Source: DASYXW01 sp035934405 (lineage in GTDB: Bacteria > Acidobacteriota > Terriglobia > UBA7540). Taken from it: a DNA stretch of 42,609 bases. The translations under genes were made by a program, and so were the position numbers. The stretch lies in NCBI GenBank assembly GCA_035934405.1, contig DASYXW010000009.1, positions 1 to 42,609 of the forward strand, given 5' to 3'. The notes under the pieces were generated by a model, which saw only the letters and a program-made list of their open reading frames with translations, did not search any database and had not been told where the DNA came from. Below are positions 24,358 through 32,532 of this stretch, in pieces. The number at the start of each line of letters is the position of its first letter. Position 1 is the first letter of the stretch.

Positions 24358-25842
24358 ATGACTAGTCGCAGAGACTTCATCAAGTTTGTGGTCGCCGGCT
24401 CGGTTGCGGCCGGCTGTCCGGTGGACCTTGCTCTTCTGGCGGCGCCTCCGCAGCCCGAGGTTGACGGCGAGCACAACACCATATGCCACGAAGTGCGCGA
24501 CGGCCACGCGTTTCCGCGCCCGGCGGCCTCGAAGACCTACGACGTGGTCATCGTGGGTGGCGGCGTGAGCGGGCTCACTGCTGCCTACCTCGTCCAGGAG
24601 CGCGATTTCCTGATCCTCGAAAAGGAGCCGCACTGGGGCGGGAACGCCTATCTGGAAGAGTACGACGCGCAGGCATTCGCCACCGGCGCAGCGTTCACCG
24701 AGAACAAGGAAGGCCCGGCCATCGGCCTCGCAAAGGAGCTTGGCCTGCCGATGCTTCCGGTCGACGATCCCGATCCCACGATGCTCCACGGTGAGTTCAT
24801 TGCCGATACCTGGCGCGCCGGGCTCGACCACCTGCCTTATCCGGCAAGCGTGCGCGAGAGCTTCAGGAAGTTTCGCAACGATATTCTGAAGGTGCCGTAT
24901 CTGGGCCGCGCGCAGGAACTCGACGCCGAGCCTTTTTCGAAATACTTCGCCGGCTACGCGCCGGAAGTGAAGTTGTGGTGGGACAACTACGGGCCTTCCA
25001 ACTGGGGATCGCGCACCGAGGAGACATCGGCCCTGATCGGCATCGCCGAACTGCACGGCATCGGCGGCGACCAACCTGACGATCGCATCACTTGGCCGGG
25101 CGGGCTCGGCGCCATCACCCGGCGGCTGTCGGAAAAGCTGCTCGCGAGCCACGCCGGCCGCATGATCGCAGGCGCGACCATCGTGGCCGTGGAAGAAGAA
25201 AAGCAGCAGGCGCGCGTCACCTACGTGGACCCGCAGGGCCAAGTGAAGGCGGTCGCGGCGAAAGCCGTCATCATGGCCACGCCCAAGTTCATCACCCGGC
25301 GCATTGTGTCGGGTCTGCCGGCCGCGCAGGATGCAGCGATGAAGAAGATGCGATACATTCCGTATCCCGTGGTCAACCTCATCTTCAACCGAACGGTCTA
25401 CGACAAGGGTTACGACACGTGGTGCCTCGGCAATACCTTCACTGACTTTATCGTCGCCGACTGGACGGTGCGCAACCAGCCCGGTTACCACCGCAAGCAC
25501 AATATCCTGACGTTTTATACGCCGCTCACCGAAGCCGAACGTCCCAAGCTGCTCACTGAAGAAGGCGCGCGCGACGTGGCCGCGAGCGTTTTGCGAGACT
25601 TTCAGAAGCTGTTTCCAGGCTCCAACGTCGACCCGGTCGAGGTCCACATCTATCGCCGCGGGCATCCGCTGTACATGTCCCTGCCCGGCAATTACACGCA
25701 GGTGCAGCCGCTCACGCGCCGTCCGTGCGGGCGAGTGTTTTTCGCCAACACGGATTCGGAGGGGCCGGTATCCACCACCTCGCAAGGGATCGTGGCGGCG
25801 CATCGTGCGGTGCGCGAGATGAAAAGCAGGGTAAAGACTTAG
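24358..25842 (+). CDS. Tat-exported flavin amine oxidase/oxidoreductase
   Basis: This 494-residue FAD enzyme has a twin-arginine signal (SRRDFIKFVVAG) whose end, AAGC20, could also be a lipobox. A dinucleotide-binding fold follows (VVIVGGGVSGLTAAYLV, about 62-78), then GGNA (FAD contact) and a C-terminal FFANTDSEGP flavin region. The shape fits amine oxidases and phytoene-desaturase-like oxidoreductases. Directly after the pot genes (GAGAGG 5 bases before ATG 24358) it is plausibly a polyamine oxidase acting outside the cytoplasm, where Tat would export it with FAD bound. Substrate unproven. Confidence 0.82.
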   Translation: MTSRRDFIKFVVAGSVAAGCPVDLALLAAPPQPEVDGEHNTICHEVRDGHAFPRPAASKTYDVVIVGGGVSGLTAAYLVQERDFLILEKEPHWGGNAYLEEYDAQAFATGAAFTENKEGPAIGLAKELGLPMLPVDDPDPTMLHGEFIADTWRAGLDHLPYPASVRESFRKFRNDILKVPYLGRAQELDAEPFSKYFAGYAPEVKLWWDNYGPSNWGSRTEETSALIGIAELHGIGGDQPDDRITWPGGLGAITRRLSEKLLASHAGRMIAGATIVAVEEEKQQARVTYVDPQGQVKAVAAKAVIMATPKFITRRIVSGLPAAQDAAMKKMRYIPYPVVNLIFNRTVYDKGYDTWCLGNTFTDFIVADWTVRNQPGYHRKHNILTFYTPLTEAERPKLLTEEGARDVAASVLRDFQKLFPGSNVDPVEVHIYRRGHPLYMSLPGNYTQVQPLTRRPCGRVFFANTDSEGPVSTTSQGIVAAHRAVREMKSRVKT

Positions 25843-26164
25843 GGAGCGAACACGGTGATGCCAGCGGCAGCGGTCGCTGTCTACCGGAGAGAGGTACTGG
25901 TGTGGGTATACTTAGCTGAAGATTTCCGGACACTGGGCGGTCCCGGTGACAGGAGATCTTCAGCTAAGTACAGATTCAGTTTGTTGAGGGCGTGGCGCCA
26001 GTGCCGGGTCCCCAAGATCGGGCGGTGAACCCCAAGAACGGACAGTGGGAACGATTCACCGGCGTTGACCTGGGTGTATAGTAAAGTTTAGACGTAATTT
26101 GCGAGTCCTGGGGGTTGGAAGGACAGTTGCCTAACAGGGTCGAAAGATCCGGAGGATGCTGACT
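25843..26164. repeat. Non-coding gap with a perfect 15-base inverted repeat
   Basis: TACTTAGCTGAAGAT (25909-25923) is repeated inverted at 25956-25970 with a 32-base spacer. Downstream, 25998-26060 has repeated GGGCGGTGAACCCCAAGAACGG-type phrases like the ends of IS21/Mu-type transposase regions. No transposase remains. GGAGG at 26151-26155 belongs to the downstream permease remnant. Confidence 0.55.
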
Positions 26165-26790
26165 ATGCGCAACCTGTTCCAAGACCTTCGCTATGGTTTT
26201 CGGATGCTGTTAAAAAATCCCGGCTTCAGCGCCGTCGCCATTCTGACCCTGGCGCTCGGCATCGGCGCCAACACCGTCATCTTCACGGTACTCAACTCGG
26301 TCATGCTCAGGATGCTGCCGGTCAAGGACCCGCAGCAACTCGTGTTGCTCACCGATCCGGACGCTCACGGGATGAGCGTGGGCGGTCAAGATGGGGACCG
26401 GCACATGCTCACTTACCCGGATTTTCAGGATTTCAGCGCCCGCAACCAAGTCTTCTCCGGAGTTCTGGCCGCCATGAGTGGCGTCCGAAGACTCGACGTG
26501 ACCCTTGAGGGCTCGAGGCAGGGCGTCGAGGGCGCGCCAGCAGAGGTCGGCATGGTGAGTGGCTCGTAATTCGCCGTTCTGGGCGTGAATGCGATGCTTG
26601 GCCGGACTTTCAGCACAGAGGTGGACGCAGCTCGTGATGCAAACCCGGTGGGGGTGATCAGTTACAACTTCTGGCAAAGCCGCTTCGGCGGCGATCGGAG
26701 TGTGCTCGGTCGCAGGGTACGCATTCGCCAGATGTCCTATGACCTCATCGGTGTGACACGGCCAAGCCTCTTCGGCGAGACGGTGGGCGC
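26165..26790 (+). pseudogene. MacB/FtsX-type (ADOP) ABC permease remnant
   Basis: The N-terminal part is typical: MRNLFQDLRYGFRMLLKNPG, a first membrane segment (FSAVAILTLALGIGANTVIF) and the start of the MacB periplasmic core. At 26567-26569 a TAA stop replaces what should be a Tyr codon in VSGSYFAVLGV. The same frame then continues with NAMLGRTFS and FWQSRFGGDRSVLGR until homology ends near FGETVGA (about 26790). Intact members are about 800 residues, so about three quarters of the gene is missing. One nonsense codon plus a 3' truncation make it non-functional. It is a class expanded in Acidobacteriota. Confidence 0.88.
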
Positions 26791-26928
26791 AGCTCGGCTA
26801 CGGCAGCACCCGGAAGGGCACATTGCTCGAAAGCGTGCCGCTGGGCGTCACCACCTGGACCGTGCCGGTGGTCGCGCCGGCGGGTACGGTGGTGGTGATC
26901 AGGGATCTCGAGACCGCAGTGAATGTAG
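26791..26928 (+). pseudogene. Unidentified gene fragment fused between two pseudogenes
   Basis: In the plus frame starting at 26788 the sequence reads protein-like (AQLGYGSTRKGTLLESVPLG, then a Val-rich WTVPVVAPAG and VVVIRDLE) and stops resembling a protein where the ispH fragment begins. It continues neither neighbour. It appears to be about 46 codons of a third gene. Family not recognised. Confidence 0.4.
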
Positions 26929-27326
26929 CCGCGGTGCCCCACCAGGATGATGGAGCGCTCCTCGCGCGCGTACCGCACGGCCTCCTGGTGCACCTTGGTC
27001 ACGAGCGGGCAGGTCGCATCCACCACTTGCAAGCGCCGCGCCGCCGCGCGCCGACGCACCTCCGGCGCCACGCCGTGAGCGCTGAAGACGGCCACTGCGC
27101 CTTCCGGAACCTGGTCCAGCTCGTCCACAAAAATCACGCCTTTGGCGACGAACGACTCAATCACGTGCCGGTTGTGGACGATCTCCTTGCGGACGTAGAT
27201 GGGCGGGGGGTAGAGGTCGAGCGCCATGTTGACCACGTCAATCGCGCGGTCCACTCCGGCACAGAAGCCGCGCGGCTTGGCCAGCAGCAGCCTTTCCGGT
27301 TTCGTCGAGCTTTCGTGCTGTTTCAT
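26925..27326 (-). pseudogene. Truncated ispH (4-hydroxy-3-methylbut-2-enyl diphosphate reductase)
   Basis: About 134 N-terminal residues of IspH are intact: LAKPRGFCAGVDRAIDVV with the first iron-sulfur Cys22, EIVHNRHVIE, FSAHGV and DATCPLVTKVH with the second Cys. After ILVGHRGY the match ends. The enzyme is normally about 310 residues, with a third cluster Cys in the missing half, so this copy cannot work. A full ispH must exist elsewhere for the essential MEP pathway, making this a partial duplicate. Confidence 0.85.
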
Positions 27327-28253
27327 CGGGCGCTTTTCTGGGCAGCTGCCAATTTCGGGCAGCGACGTAACGCAATCAACCTATTGATAAAAAGCCACAT
27401 CGTGGGTTTGTTCCAAACCTCTTTTTGGAGTCGCAATTTCGACAATCCGCCGCAGAATCCAGCCCGCGTGGGCCCTTCCCGAACCGCCCGCCGAGATTTC
27501 GTCGGTGGGGTACCCTCGAAACGAAATATGTTACTGATTCGGCTTGAGTTAGTCGTTTTGGGTTCGCCCCCCTCGAGTTTTTGTGATTTCGGGGTCAAAT
27601 TCGGGTCTAATCTTATGCAAAGACGAGGCTTGTTCGCCATGGGTTCGAAACCGCCGGAATTGTCCCAGCCGCAGCCCATACAAAGCGTCGCCAGTGTGCG
27701 CGACCCGAAGAGGATCGCCATTCCGAATGAGGCGGGGCGAAGCGAAGAATCCCCGTATTTGACCCTCAAGCACAATTAGGGAGCTGCCGGCACGCTTTGC
27801 GGAGTTTATTGGCTCGAATCCGACCACCTCTAATTAGAATACACGAAATCAGTTCACTTGTCAAGCCTAGTTAACTAGCCTAGCTGCCGAGCCGATGAGA
27901 GGACCCGCGTCCGGCCCAAAGTAGGCAGGCTGGAGCCGATCGCGTGCGCTTGGCAGCCGATGAGAACGCGAGGATTTAAACCAGGTGAAAAGCCGCGGAC
28001 CTACAAAACAGGTCCGCGCTACGCTTGCTCCCTTCCTAAGCGCCGGCATCGGGCACCCTTGCTGCCTGCGCAAATAAGGCGACGAGTCCTGCGGCGCAGT
28101 GGCGGTCGCCTGACGCTGCGGCTTTACGACGCTGTGAAGACGAGCCTTGCGCTGCGCTAGCCTGAGCGTGGATCGGCTGATTTGATTCCAGTGTTGTCCA
28201 CAGGTCGCAAAGCTACGCTCTGCGCCAGCCAGCGGCATACTGTGGGGGGCTGG
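27327..28253. other. Long non-coding stretch after the pseudogenes
   Basis: I see no convincing gene here; open frames on both strands lack family resemblance and start signals. Near 27808-27823 there is a tRNA T-arm-like phrase (GGCTCGAATCCGACC) without a matching acceptor stem. A CTAG-rich stretch at 27868-27886 resembles 8836-8852. A 33-base repeat at 28200-28232 recurs inverted at 31136-31168. Confidence 0.5.
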
Positions 28254-28526
28254 ATGGCCACAAAGGAAGTTCGGATTAGCGAGCCAATTTCCGCCCGACA
28301 GGAGGTACGTGCCTTGCGCTCTCGGATAATTTTGGACCCGCTGAACGGGCCTTGCATGGAGTGTAATACACCAGGGAAGCCGAAGCCTGTCGTACTGGGG
28401 CTACGGTCCGGACTGGAGGTACGAAGAAGGGGGACGGACGAAGTCGTCGGGTACGTGCACACCAATTGCAAGGAGGTATGGGTGAATAAGAATGGCGAAA
28501 CCGAATTTGCCTTTCGGACCGTGTGA
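28254..28526 (+). CDS. Small hypothetical protein with a possible zinc-binding Cys set
   Basis: This 90-residue protein starts at ATG 28254, just after a G-run that could serve as ribosome-binding site. It has CMECNTPGKP and, 33 residues on, a HTNCKEV segment, which together could hold a metal. The phrase VVGYVHTNCKEVWV looks like a real fold, but I do not recognise the family. Frame extension upstream runs into repeat sequence. Confidence 0.45.
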   Translation: MATKEVRISEPISARQEVRALRSRIILDPLNGPCMECNTPGKPKPVVLGLRSGLEVRRRGTDEVVGYVHTNCKEVWVNKNGETEFAFRTV

Positions 28527-28573
28527 AGCTTGTAGCCACGGCACCGCTCTCTGTGCCGTGGACTGCCCGTCAG

Positions 28574-28963
28574 CTACCCTTTAGGAGCTGAACTCTGCGC
28601 CTTTTCAGCCCAGAAGCGAAAGTTGCCTCCGACGGCCGCCGTGCCAAAAAGAACCCTCCGTCGGCCATCTATTCTCGCCCTGCGGCGGATGTAGAGCCGC
28701 GTTCCCGCCGGCATTGACCAGAAGCCTTGCATTTGTCCCCAAGGTGGAGGCGGTTGAAGATCGACTTGCCATACCGTTTTCCTTTTCCGCATCCGGGATT
28801 GTGTCTCGATTCCACGACCGTCCATTTCCATCATGTTCTGCGACAAGAGTTCGTAACGCTGAGACCGCAACATGGCGCGGGCAGGGCGGGCCAGGCGCGC
28901 GGGCAGAGCCAGTATCCACTCGGCGACCTGAATAATGCCTTGAAGATCGACCGTAAGGCGCAT
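28574..28963 (-). CDS. Doubtful hypothetical ORF coupled to the protease gene
   Basis: The ATG overlaps the protease stop (TGATG, 28965-28961), which would give translational coupling, and the frame stays open for 129 codons. The product is basic, with a PPPPWGQMQGFW stretch, and has no recognised domain. Otherwise the stretch 28527-28962 has nothing. Confidence 0.3.
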   Translation of the reverse strand: MRLTVDLQGIIQVAEWILALPARLARPARAMLRSQRYELLSQNMMEMDGRGIETQSRMRKRKTVWQVDLQPPPPWGQMQGFWSMPAGTRLYIRRRARIDGRRRVLFGTAAVGGNFRFWAEKAQSSAPKG

Positions 28964-30486
28964 CAGGGGAGAACCACCTTGTCGAAAAATTTGCCGGCCA
29001 ATTCGGGGTCAAGCGCTTTCAGCCTCTCGTAGACCTTGATGACCTCCGATCTCTGGTCCTGCTGCTGGTACACCCGGCCCAAGTTGAACCACGCCCGTGC
29101 AAAGTCAGGTTTAAGTCGGACGGCCTCCTGCAAGCCGCTGATCGCATGGTCGTACTGGCCAAGGTAGGTATAGGCAGTGCCCAGGTTGTACCACGCCGTT
29201 GCGTCACCGGCTTCCAACCGGGTGGCTTGCTCCTCGGCGCTAATCTCTCGGCTGTATTGTCCAAGGTGGCCGTAAGCCGAGCCCAGGTTGACCCACGCCT
29301 TTGCGATGCCCGGTTTCAGCTGGATCGCCTCCTGGTCGGCGCTGATCTCTTGGGCGTATTGCCCAAGGTGGTTATGGGCAGAGCCCAGGTAGACCCACGC
29401 CTCTGCAAGGTCTGGCTTCAGCCGCGTTGCTTGCTGCTCGGCGCTGAGATATTGGTCATACTGGCCGAGGCTGCTGTAAGCAGAGCCCAGGTTTACCCAC
29501 GGCTCTGCAGCATCCGGTTTCAGCCGGATCGCTTCCTGCTCGGCGCTGATCTCTTGCTGATACTCCCCAAGGCTGTAGTAAGTAGTGCCCAGGTTGTTCC
29601 ATGCCTCTGCAAGGTCCGGCTTCAGCCGGATGGCTTCCCGGTACGCGCTGACTGCCTGGTCGTATTTGCCAGCCTGATCGGCCTTGTCCCCCACCTCGCA
29701 CCACACAAGGGCCTGGAAAGCGGGGCTGTCTTGGCTACCGGCGGGCGCGGAGTTGGCGGGCTGGCGGTCGAGAGCGAGCGTCCACTCAGCGGGCAGGGCG
29801 AAGTTCAGGCTCTGGCCCTCTTTCCAGTAAAACGTGGTGATACCGACAAGCCGCCCTTCGGCGTCAAACAGCCCGCCGCCGCTTGAACCGTGCGAGACGG
29901 CGGCAGAAGTTTGGATCACGCGGTCTTGATCGAAATCCCGCAAGCCGGAAATTAGGCCCTCAGAAATCGTCAGTTCAAAGCCCTCCGGCGCGCCAATGGC
30001 GTAAACCTTCTCGCCGACGGCGAGCGTGGAGGAATCACGCACGCGAACAAAGGGTGCGGTCAGCCCGGCGACCGATAGCTCCGCCAAATCGTGGTCAGAA
30101 TCGACACGAACCAGCTTAGCAGGCCAGGTTTTGCCGTTATGTTCCACCTTGAAAGTATCGCCGCCCTCGATGACATGTCGATTGGTCACTACGCGCCTGC
30201 TCTCGAAAAAATCTGGCCGTAGCTTCTGCGGAGGATTAGCCAAGCCGCAACCGCCGCAGATGACAACTCCGCTGCCGAAAGCCGTGACAGAGCCTTTGGT
30301 ATCGAGAGACTCCACCACCATGACGGAAGGCGAGACACGCTCGAAGATTTCCCGCGGCGAGAGTGCCGCAGGCGGCGAATGGCCTGGGTTCTGAGCGGAA
30401 TGCTTTGGCGCTTGACCGGCTGCGGCAACGGCACACAGGGCGAGACAGAGAAAAGAGAACCGAACGGCCCCTCGACGAACCATCAT
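28963..30486 (-). CDS. Secreted trypsin-like serine protease with C-terminal TPR repeats
   Basis: This 507-residue protein has a signal peptide (about 1-24, ending VAAAGQ), then an S1/HtrA-like protease domain to about residue 240. Catalytic residues are His in VVTNRHVIEG, Asp in SDHDLAELSV and Ser in SHGSSGGGLF. About six to seven tandem 34-residue TPR units follow (AEAWNNLGTTYYSLGEYQQE pattern), so alike that recent internal duplication is likely. There is no PDZ domain. Start: AGGAGGG directly abuts the first ATG at 30495, so I prefer the ATG at 30486, about 10 bases away. It may act on envelope proteins with the TPRs recruiting partners. Confidence 0.88.
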   Translation of the reverse strand: MMVRRGAVRFSFLCLALCAVAAAGQAPKHSAQNPGHSPPAALSPREIFERVSPSVMVVESLDTKGSVTAFGSGVVICGGCGLANPPQKLRPDFFESRRVVTNRHVIEGGDTFKVEHNGKTWPAKLVRVDSDHDLAELSVAGLTAPFVRVRDSSTLAVGEKVYAIGAPEGFELTISEGLISGLRDFDQDRVIQTSAAVSHGSSGGGLFDAEGRLVGITTFYWKEGQSLNFALPAEWTLALDRQPANSAPAGSQDSPAFQALVWCEVGDKADQAGKYDQAVSAYREAIRLKPDLAEAWNNLGTTYYSLGEYQQEISAEQEAIRLKPDAAEPWVNLGSAYSSLGQYDQYLSAEQQATRLKPDLAEAWVYLGSAHNHLGQYAQEISADQEAIQLKPGIAKAWVNLGSAYGHLGQYSREISAEEQATRLEAGDATAWYNLGTAYTYLGQYDHAISGLQEAVRLKPDFARAWFNLGRVYQQQDQRSEVIKVYERLKALDPELAGKFFDKVVLP

Positions 30487-30524
30487 CTTGTCCATCCCTC
30501 CTATGGCCTTAGGGGTTAGCGCGG

Positions 30525-30533
30525 ATCATACCA
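30525..30533 (-). promoter_or_regulatory. Candidate extended -10 promoter of the protease gene
   Basis: Read on the minus strand, TGGTATGAT forms an extended -10 element about 40 bases upstream of the protease start, giving a short leader. No good -35 is seen, as is usual for extended -10 promoters. The rest of 30534-30819 shows nothing recognisable. Confidence 0.35.
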
Positions 30534-30819
30534 CTACAGTATGCCCGTTGCGATGACGAATTTCTGGTTGCTTTCTAGGGCGACTGCAGCCTACCATCGC
30601 GCCAGGCCCGATGTCGTCCGCGAGCGACGGTAAACTAAGGGCGAGGCGCAAAGTCGCCAAGCCGCGTCAGCCTCGGGCCGGTTCTCAGCGCATAAACCCG
30701 GCACAGCCCAGGCCGAACCAAAGGGCGCCCTGAGATTCACGTGAGGTGCTCATGCCTTGCCTAACTTACAATATCGCCAATCGGTGACCTTCCAGTTCAG
30801 CGAAAAATCAAGGTTCAAA

Positions 30820-31032
30820 ATGAACATATCTTGGTTGAGGTGTGTCGCTCTGGAAGATGGTGTGCGAAATGAGAGGTTTCCCCTGTTTCGCTGGTGCAAG
30901 AAAGGCCCGAACGGAGAAGCCACCGAGGTGATCGTTGGGCCGTGCGTTGCGTGGGTGATTGCGGTCGTTGTGGCCGCGTTGGTTCATCCCGGAGCAATTC
31001 TGTGGATTCTGTCCAAGGTGCCGATTCCATGA
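30820..31032 (+). CDS. Small single-pass membrane protein
   Basis: The 70-residue product has a polar, Cys-containing N-part and a C-terminal hydrophobic helix (VIVGPCVAWVIAVVVAALVH). ATG 30820 has AAGG 6 bases upstream. No family recognised. It is followed by a hairpin at 31047-31081. Confidence 0.4.
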   Translation: MNISWLRCVALEDGVRNERFPLFRWCKKGPNGEATEVIVGPCVAWVIAVVVAALVHPGAILWILSKVPIP

Positions 31033-31277
31033 GGAGCAGGGAGCGCAGCGCCGACGGACCCAAACCCTGGGGGTCGGCGCTACCCCACTGACGCATGATT
31101 GACACGACCACGGCGGCCACCCGGCCCGCCTTAGGCTGGCTGGCGCAGAGCGAAGCTCTGCGATCTGTCGGGAACTCGGCAAGCTACAAAATCGGCGGGG
31201 TGGCACAGACATGCGCTCTCTTCAGCCTGTCTGCCGATTCGACGGTCGTTCGAAACCGTGGCGGATGGCCCAGCGGC
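31033..31277. repeat. Non-coding stretch with hairpin and dispersed repeat
   Basis: AGCGCCGAC (31047-31055) and GTCGGCGCT (31073-31081) form a perfect 9-base stem that may end the small membrane-protein transcript. A 33-base unit at 31136-31168 matches 28200-28232 in inverted orientation with three differences, and contains its own GCAGAG/CTCTGC palindrome. Confidence 0.55.
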
Positions 31278-31604
31278 TCATGTACACCCGAGAGCGAAGC
31301 CCAGTGCCGCGCAAATCTCCTGCAATCGCTCCGGGCTGAGCGCCGCCACCCTTCGCCCCAGATGAGCCTTCGACACCGTCACGACGTTGTGCAGATTGAC
31401 CGCGCATGGAACTTTCATGCCGTCCGCCTCGGTGAGCAGCACCTCGGACGGCACACCCCGGATGGTGGAAGTGATGGGCGCTACGGTGACGGCTGACAAA
31501 TAGCCGATGGCGCTCTCGCGGGTCAGCACGACCACGGGGCGTTGTTTGTCCGGACGAGCGAACCGGTAGAGGCGGACCTCGCCGCGCGCTATCGCTCCGG
31601 CCAT
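31278..31604 (-). CDS. PemK/MazF-family toxin (endoribonuclease)
   Basis: This 108-residue protein has the PemK/MazF beta-barrel pattern: an N-terminal GEVRLYRFARPDKQRPVVVL (RP-VVL motif), SAVTVAPITSTIRGVPSEVLL (strand with T-S-T and the VPSE turn), and CAVNLHNVVTVSKAHLGRRV. Such toxins cut mRNA at short sites and are held by an antitoxin. I start at ATG 31604, which overlaps the end of the upstream antitoxin gene by 16 bases. Confidence 0.9.
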   Translation of the reverse strand: MAGAIARGEVRLYRFARPDKQRPVVVLTRESAIGYLSAVTVAPITSTIRGVPSEVLLTEADGMKVPCAVNLHNVVTVSKAHLGRRVAALSPERLQEICAALGFALGCT

Positions 31605-31822
31605 GATGCCACCCGCTCCCAGGCCGCAACTTCGCTCCCGGCCGCTGGATGCTCCCGGTAGCCCCGCCGGTCGCGAGCTTCGATGTCGCGTATGCGCAGA
31701 CGTTGCAAATGTTCGCGAAGGGCCTCGCGAACCAGCACGGAGCGGTTTACCCCCGCCCGTTGCGCCGCTCCGTTCGCGGCCCGAAGCAATTTCGAATCCA
31801 GCACTACTTGAATCGTTTCCAT
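31589..31822 (-). CDS. Ribbon-helix-helix antitoxin
   Basis: This 77-residue protein starts METIQVVLDSKLLRAANGAA and continues VNRSVLVREALREHLQ, a CopG/ribbon-helix-helix DNA-binding module whose first strand (TIQVVLD) would read DNA. A C-terminal tail probably wraps the toxin. It overlaps the PemK/MazF gene and is preceded by a palindrome that is a natural operator. Start ATG 31822 lies just inside that palindrome's edge. Confidence 0.87.
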   Translation of the reverse strand: METIQVVLDSKLLRAANGAAQRAGVNRSVLVREALREHLQRLRIRDIEARDRRGYREHPAAGSEVAAWERVASWPER

Positions 31823-31823
31823 G

Positions 31824-31859
31824 CTGTGGAGGATACTCCACAGTCGAGTCAACAGTCAA
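31824..31859 (-). promoter_or_regulatory. Toxin-antitoxin promoter with palindromic operator
   Basis: On the minus strand TTGACT (31859-31854) and TATCCT (31835-31830) lie 18 bases apart. A perfect palindrome CTGTGGAG-GATA-CTCCACAG on the plus strand (31824-31843) covers the -10 and reaches to within one base of the antitoxin start. This is the expected layout for antitoxin autorepression. Confidence 0.6.
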
Positions 31860-31994
31860 TTCTCTTGACGACGGGCTAACCGTAGGCTGGCATCAGACCC
31901 TCCGGGCCTGCGTTTTCTTCGCTTCGGGCACCGCCACACTGGGCCGCACCATCTCCCAGAATGCCTCCGCCCTGGCCGCTGGTTCGGCGCCGGT

Positions 31995-32273
31995 CTATTT
32001 CTTGCCAGCTTTGCGAGGCCGGCGGGAACCGCGCGTCGTAGCACTCGCCGTCCTCACGAGCAGACGCAGCGCCCGATTCACGGACTCCTGGTCAGGAAAT
32101 GCTTCGGCAAGATCAGGCTCGATTAACACCAGGTTCGTGCCCACCCGAGCCTGGCGGTAGTATTTGCCGCGCACCCCGGGTCCGAGCTGCGCGAGATCAT
32201 ACTCAGGACGCAATTCGTCTTTAGCCGTTTCCGCCAATCCTCTGCCCCTGGTGGTTCGCCTAGTGGCCGGCAT
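31995..32273 (-). CDS. Antitoxin partner of the BrnT-type toxin
   Basis: This 92-residue protein contains KDELRPEYDLAQLGPGVRGK and YYRQARVGTNLVLIEPDLAE, a pattern I recognise from small antitoxin-like proteins that follow BrnT genes. The tail is strongly basic (RGSRRPRKAGKK). ATG 32273 overlaps the BrnT stop by 14 bases, which supports co-translation and this start over an upstream one at 32309. Confidence 0.75.
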   Translation of the reverse strand: MPATRRTTRGRGLAETAKDELRPEYDLAQLGPGVRGKYYRQARVGTNLVLIEPDLAEAFPDQESVNRALRLLVRTASATTRGSRRPRKAGKK

Positions 32274-32532
32274 GCTGACTCCTCTCCCTGCGAGTGGCCT
32301 TCCGTGCACTGATGATCCGAATGCGGTCTCCCCGCGCGCAATGCGATACGAAAAGAACTCGCTCCTTGACTGAGACTCCGATCGTAATCTCGCGTTCCTC
32401 CCCGTCCGAGTGGTCGGGATCGCCGAACGTCAGCGCGGCCGGATCGAGAAAGACCGAGGTGGCCTCGGCGAACGAAACGCCATGGCGGCGCAGGTTCGAC
32501 GCCGCCTTAGCCGGGTCCCACTCGTAGATCAC
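32260..32532 (-). CDS. BrnT-family ribonuclease toxin
   Basis: This 90-residue toxin has the BrnT opening YEWDPAKAASNLRRHGVSFAE, then DPDHSDGEEREITIG and RIRIISARKATRRER, the last with the conserved Arg/Ala-Arg region. BrnT is a RelE-fold ribonuclease. The GTG at 32532 gives the usual length; a TTG at 32556 would add 8 residues. The gene precedes its antitoxin, the reverse of the order in the neighbouring module. Confidence 0.88.
   Translation of the reverse strand: MIYEWDPAKAASNLRRHGVSFAEATSVFLDPAALTFGDPDHSDGEEREITIGVSVKERVLFVSHCARGDRIRIISARKATRRERSQHAGH

Noticed and set aside
25843..26164. Intact insertion sequence
   Set aside because: Inverted repeats and IS-like phrases are present but there is no transposase frame, so only a remnant is claimed.
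27323..27775. A 150-codon minus-strand open frame between the ispH fragment and the repeats
   Set aside because: Composition is unlike a real protein, with no domain and no start signal; the opposite strand is open too, as is common in GC-rich non-coding DNA.
27800..27835. tRNA gene remnant suggested by GGCTCGAATCCGACC
   Set aside because: The T-loop has C for T54, the 5' acceptor strand that would pair with CACCTCTA is absent in the 80 bases upstream, and no anticodon arm can be drawn.
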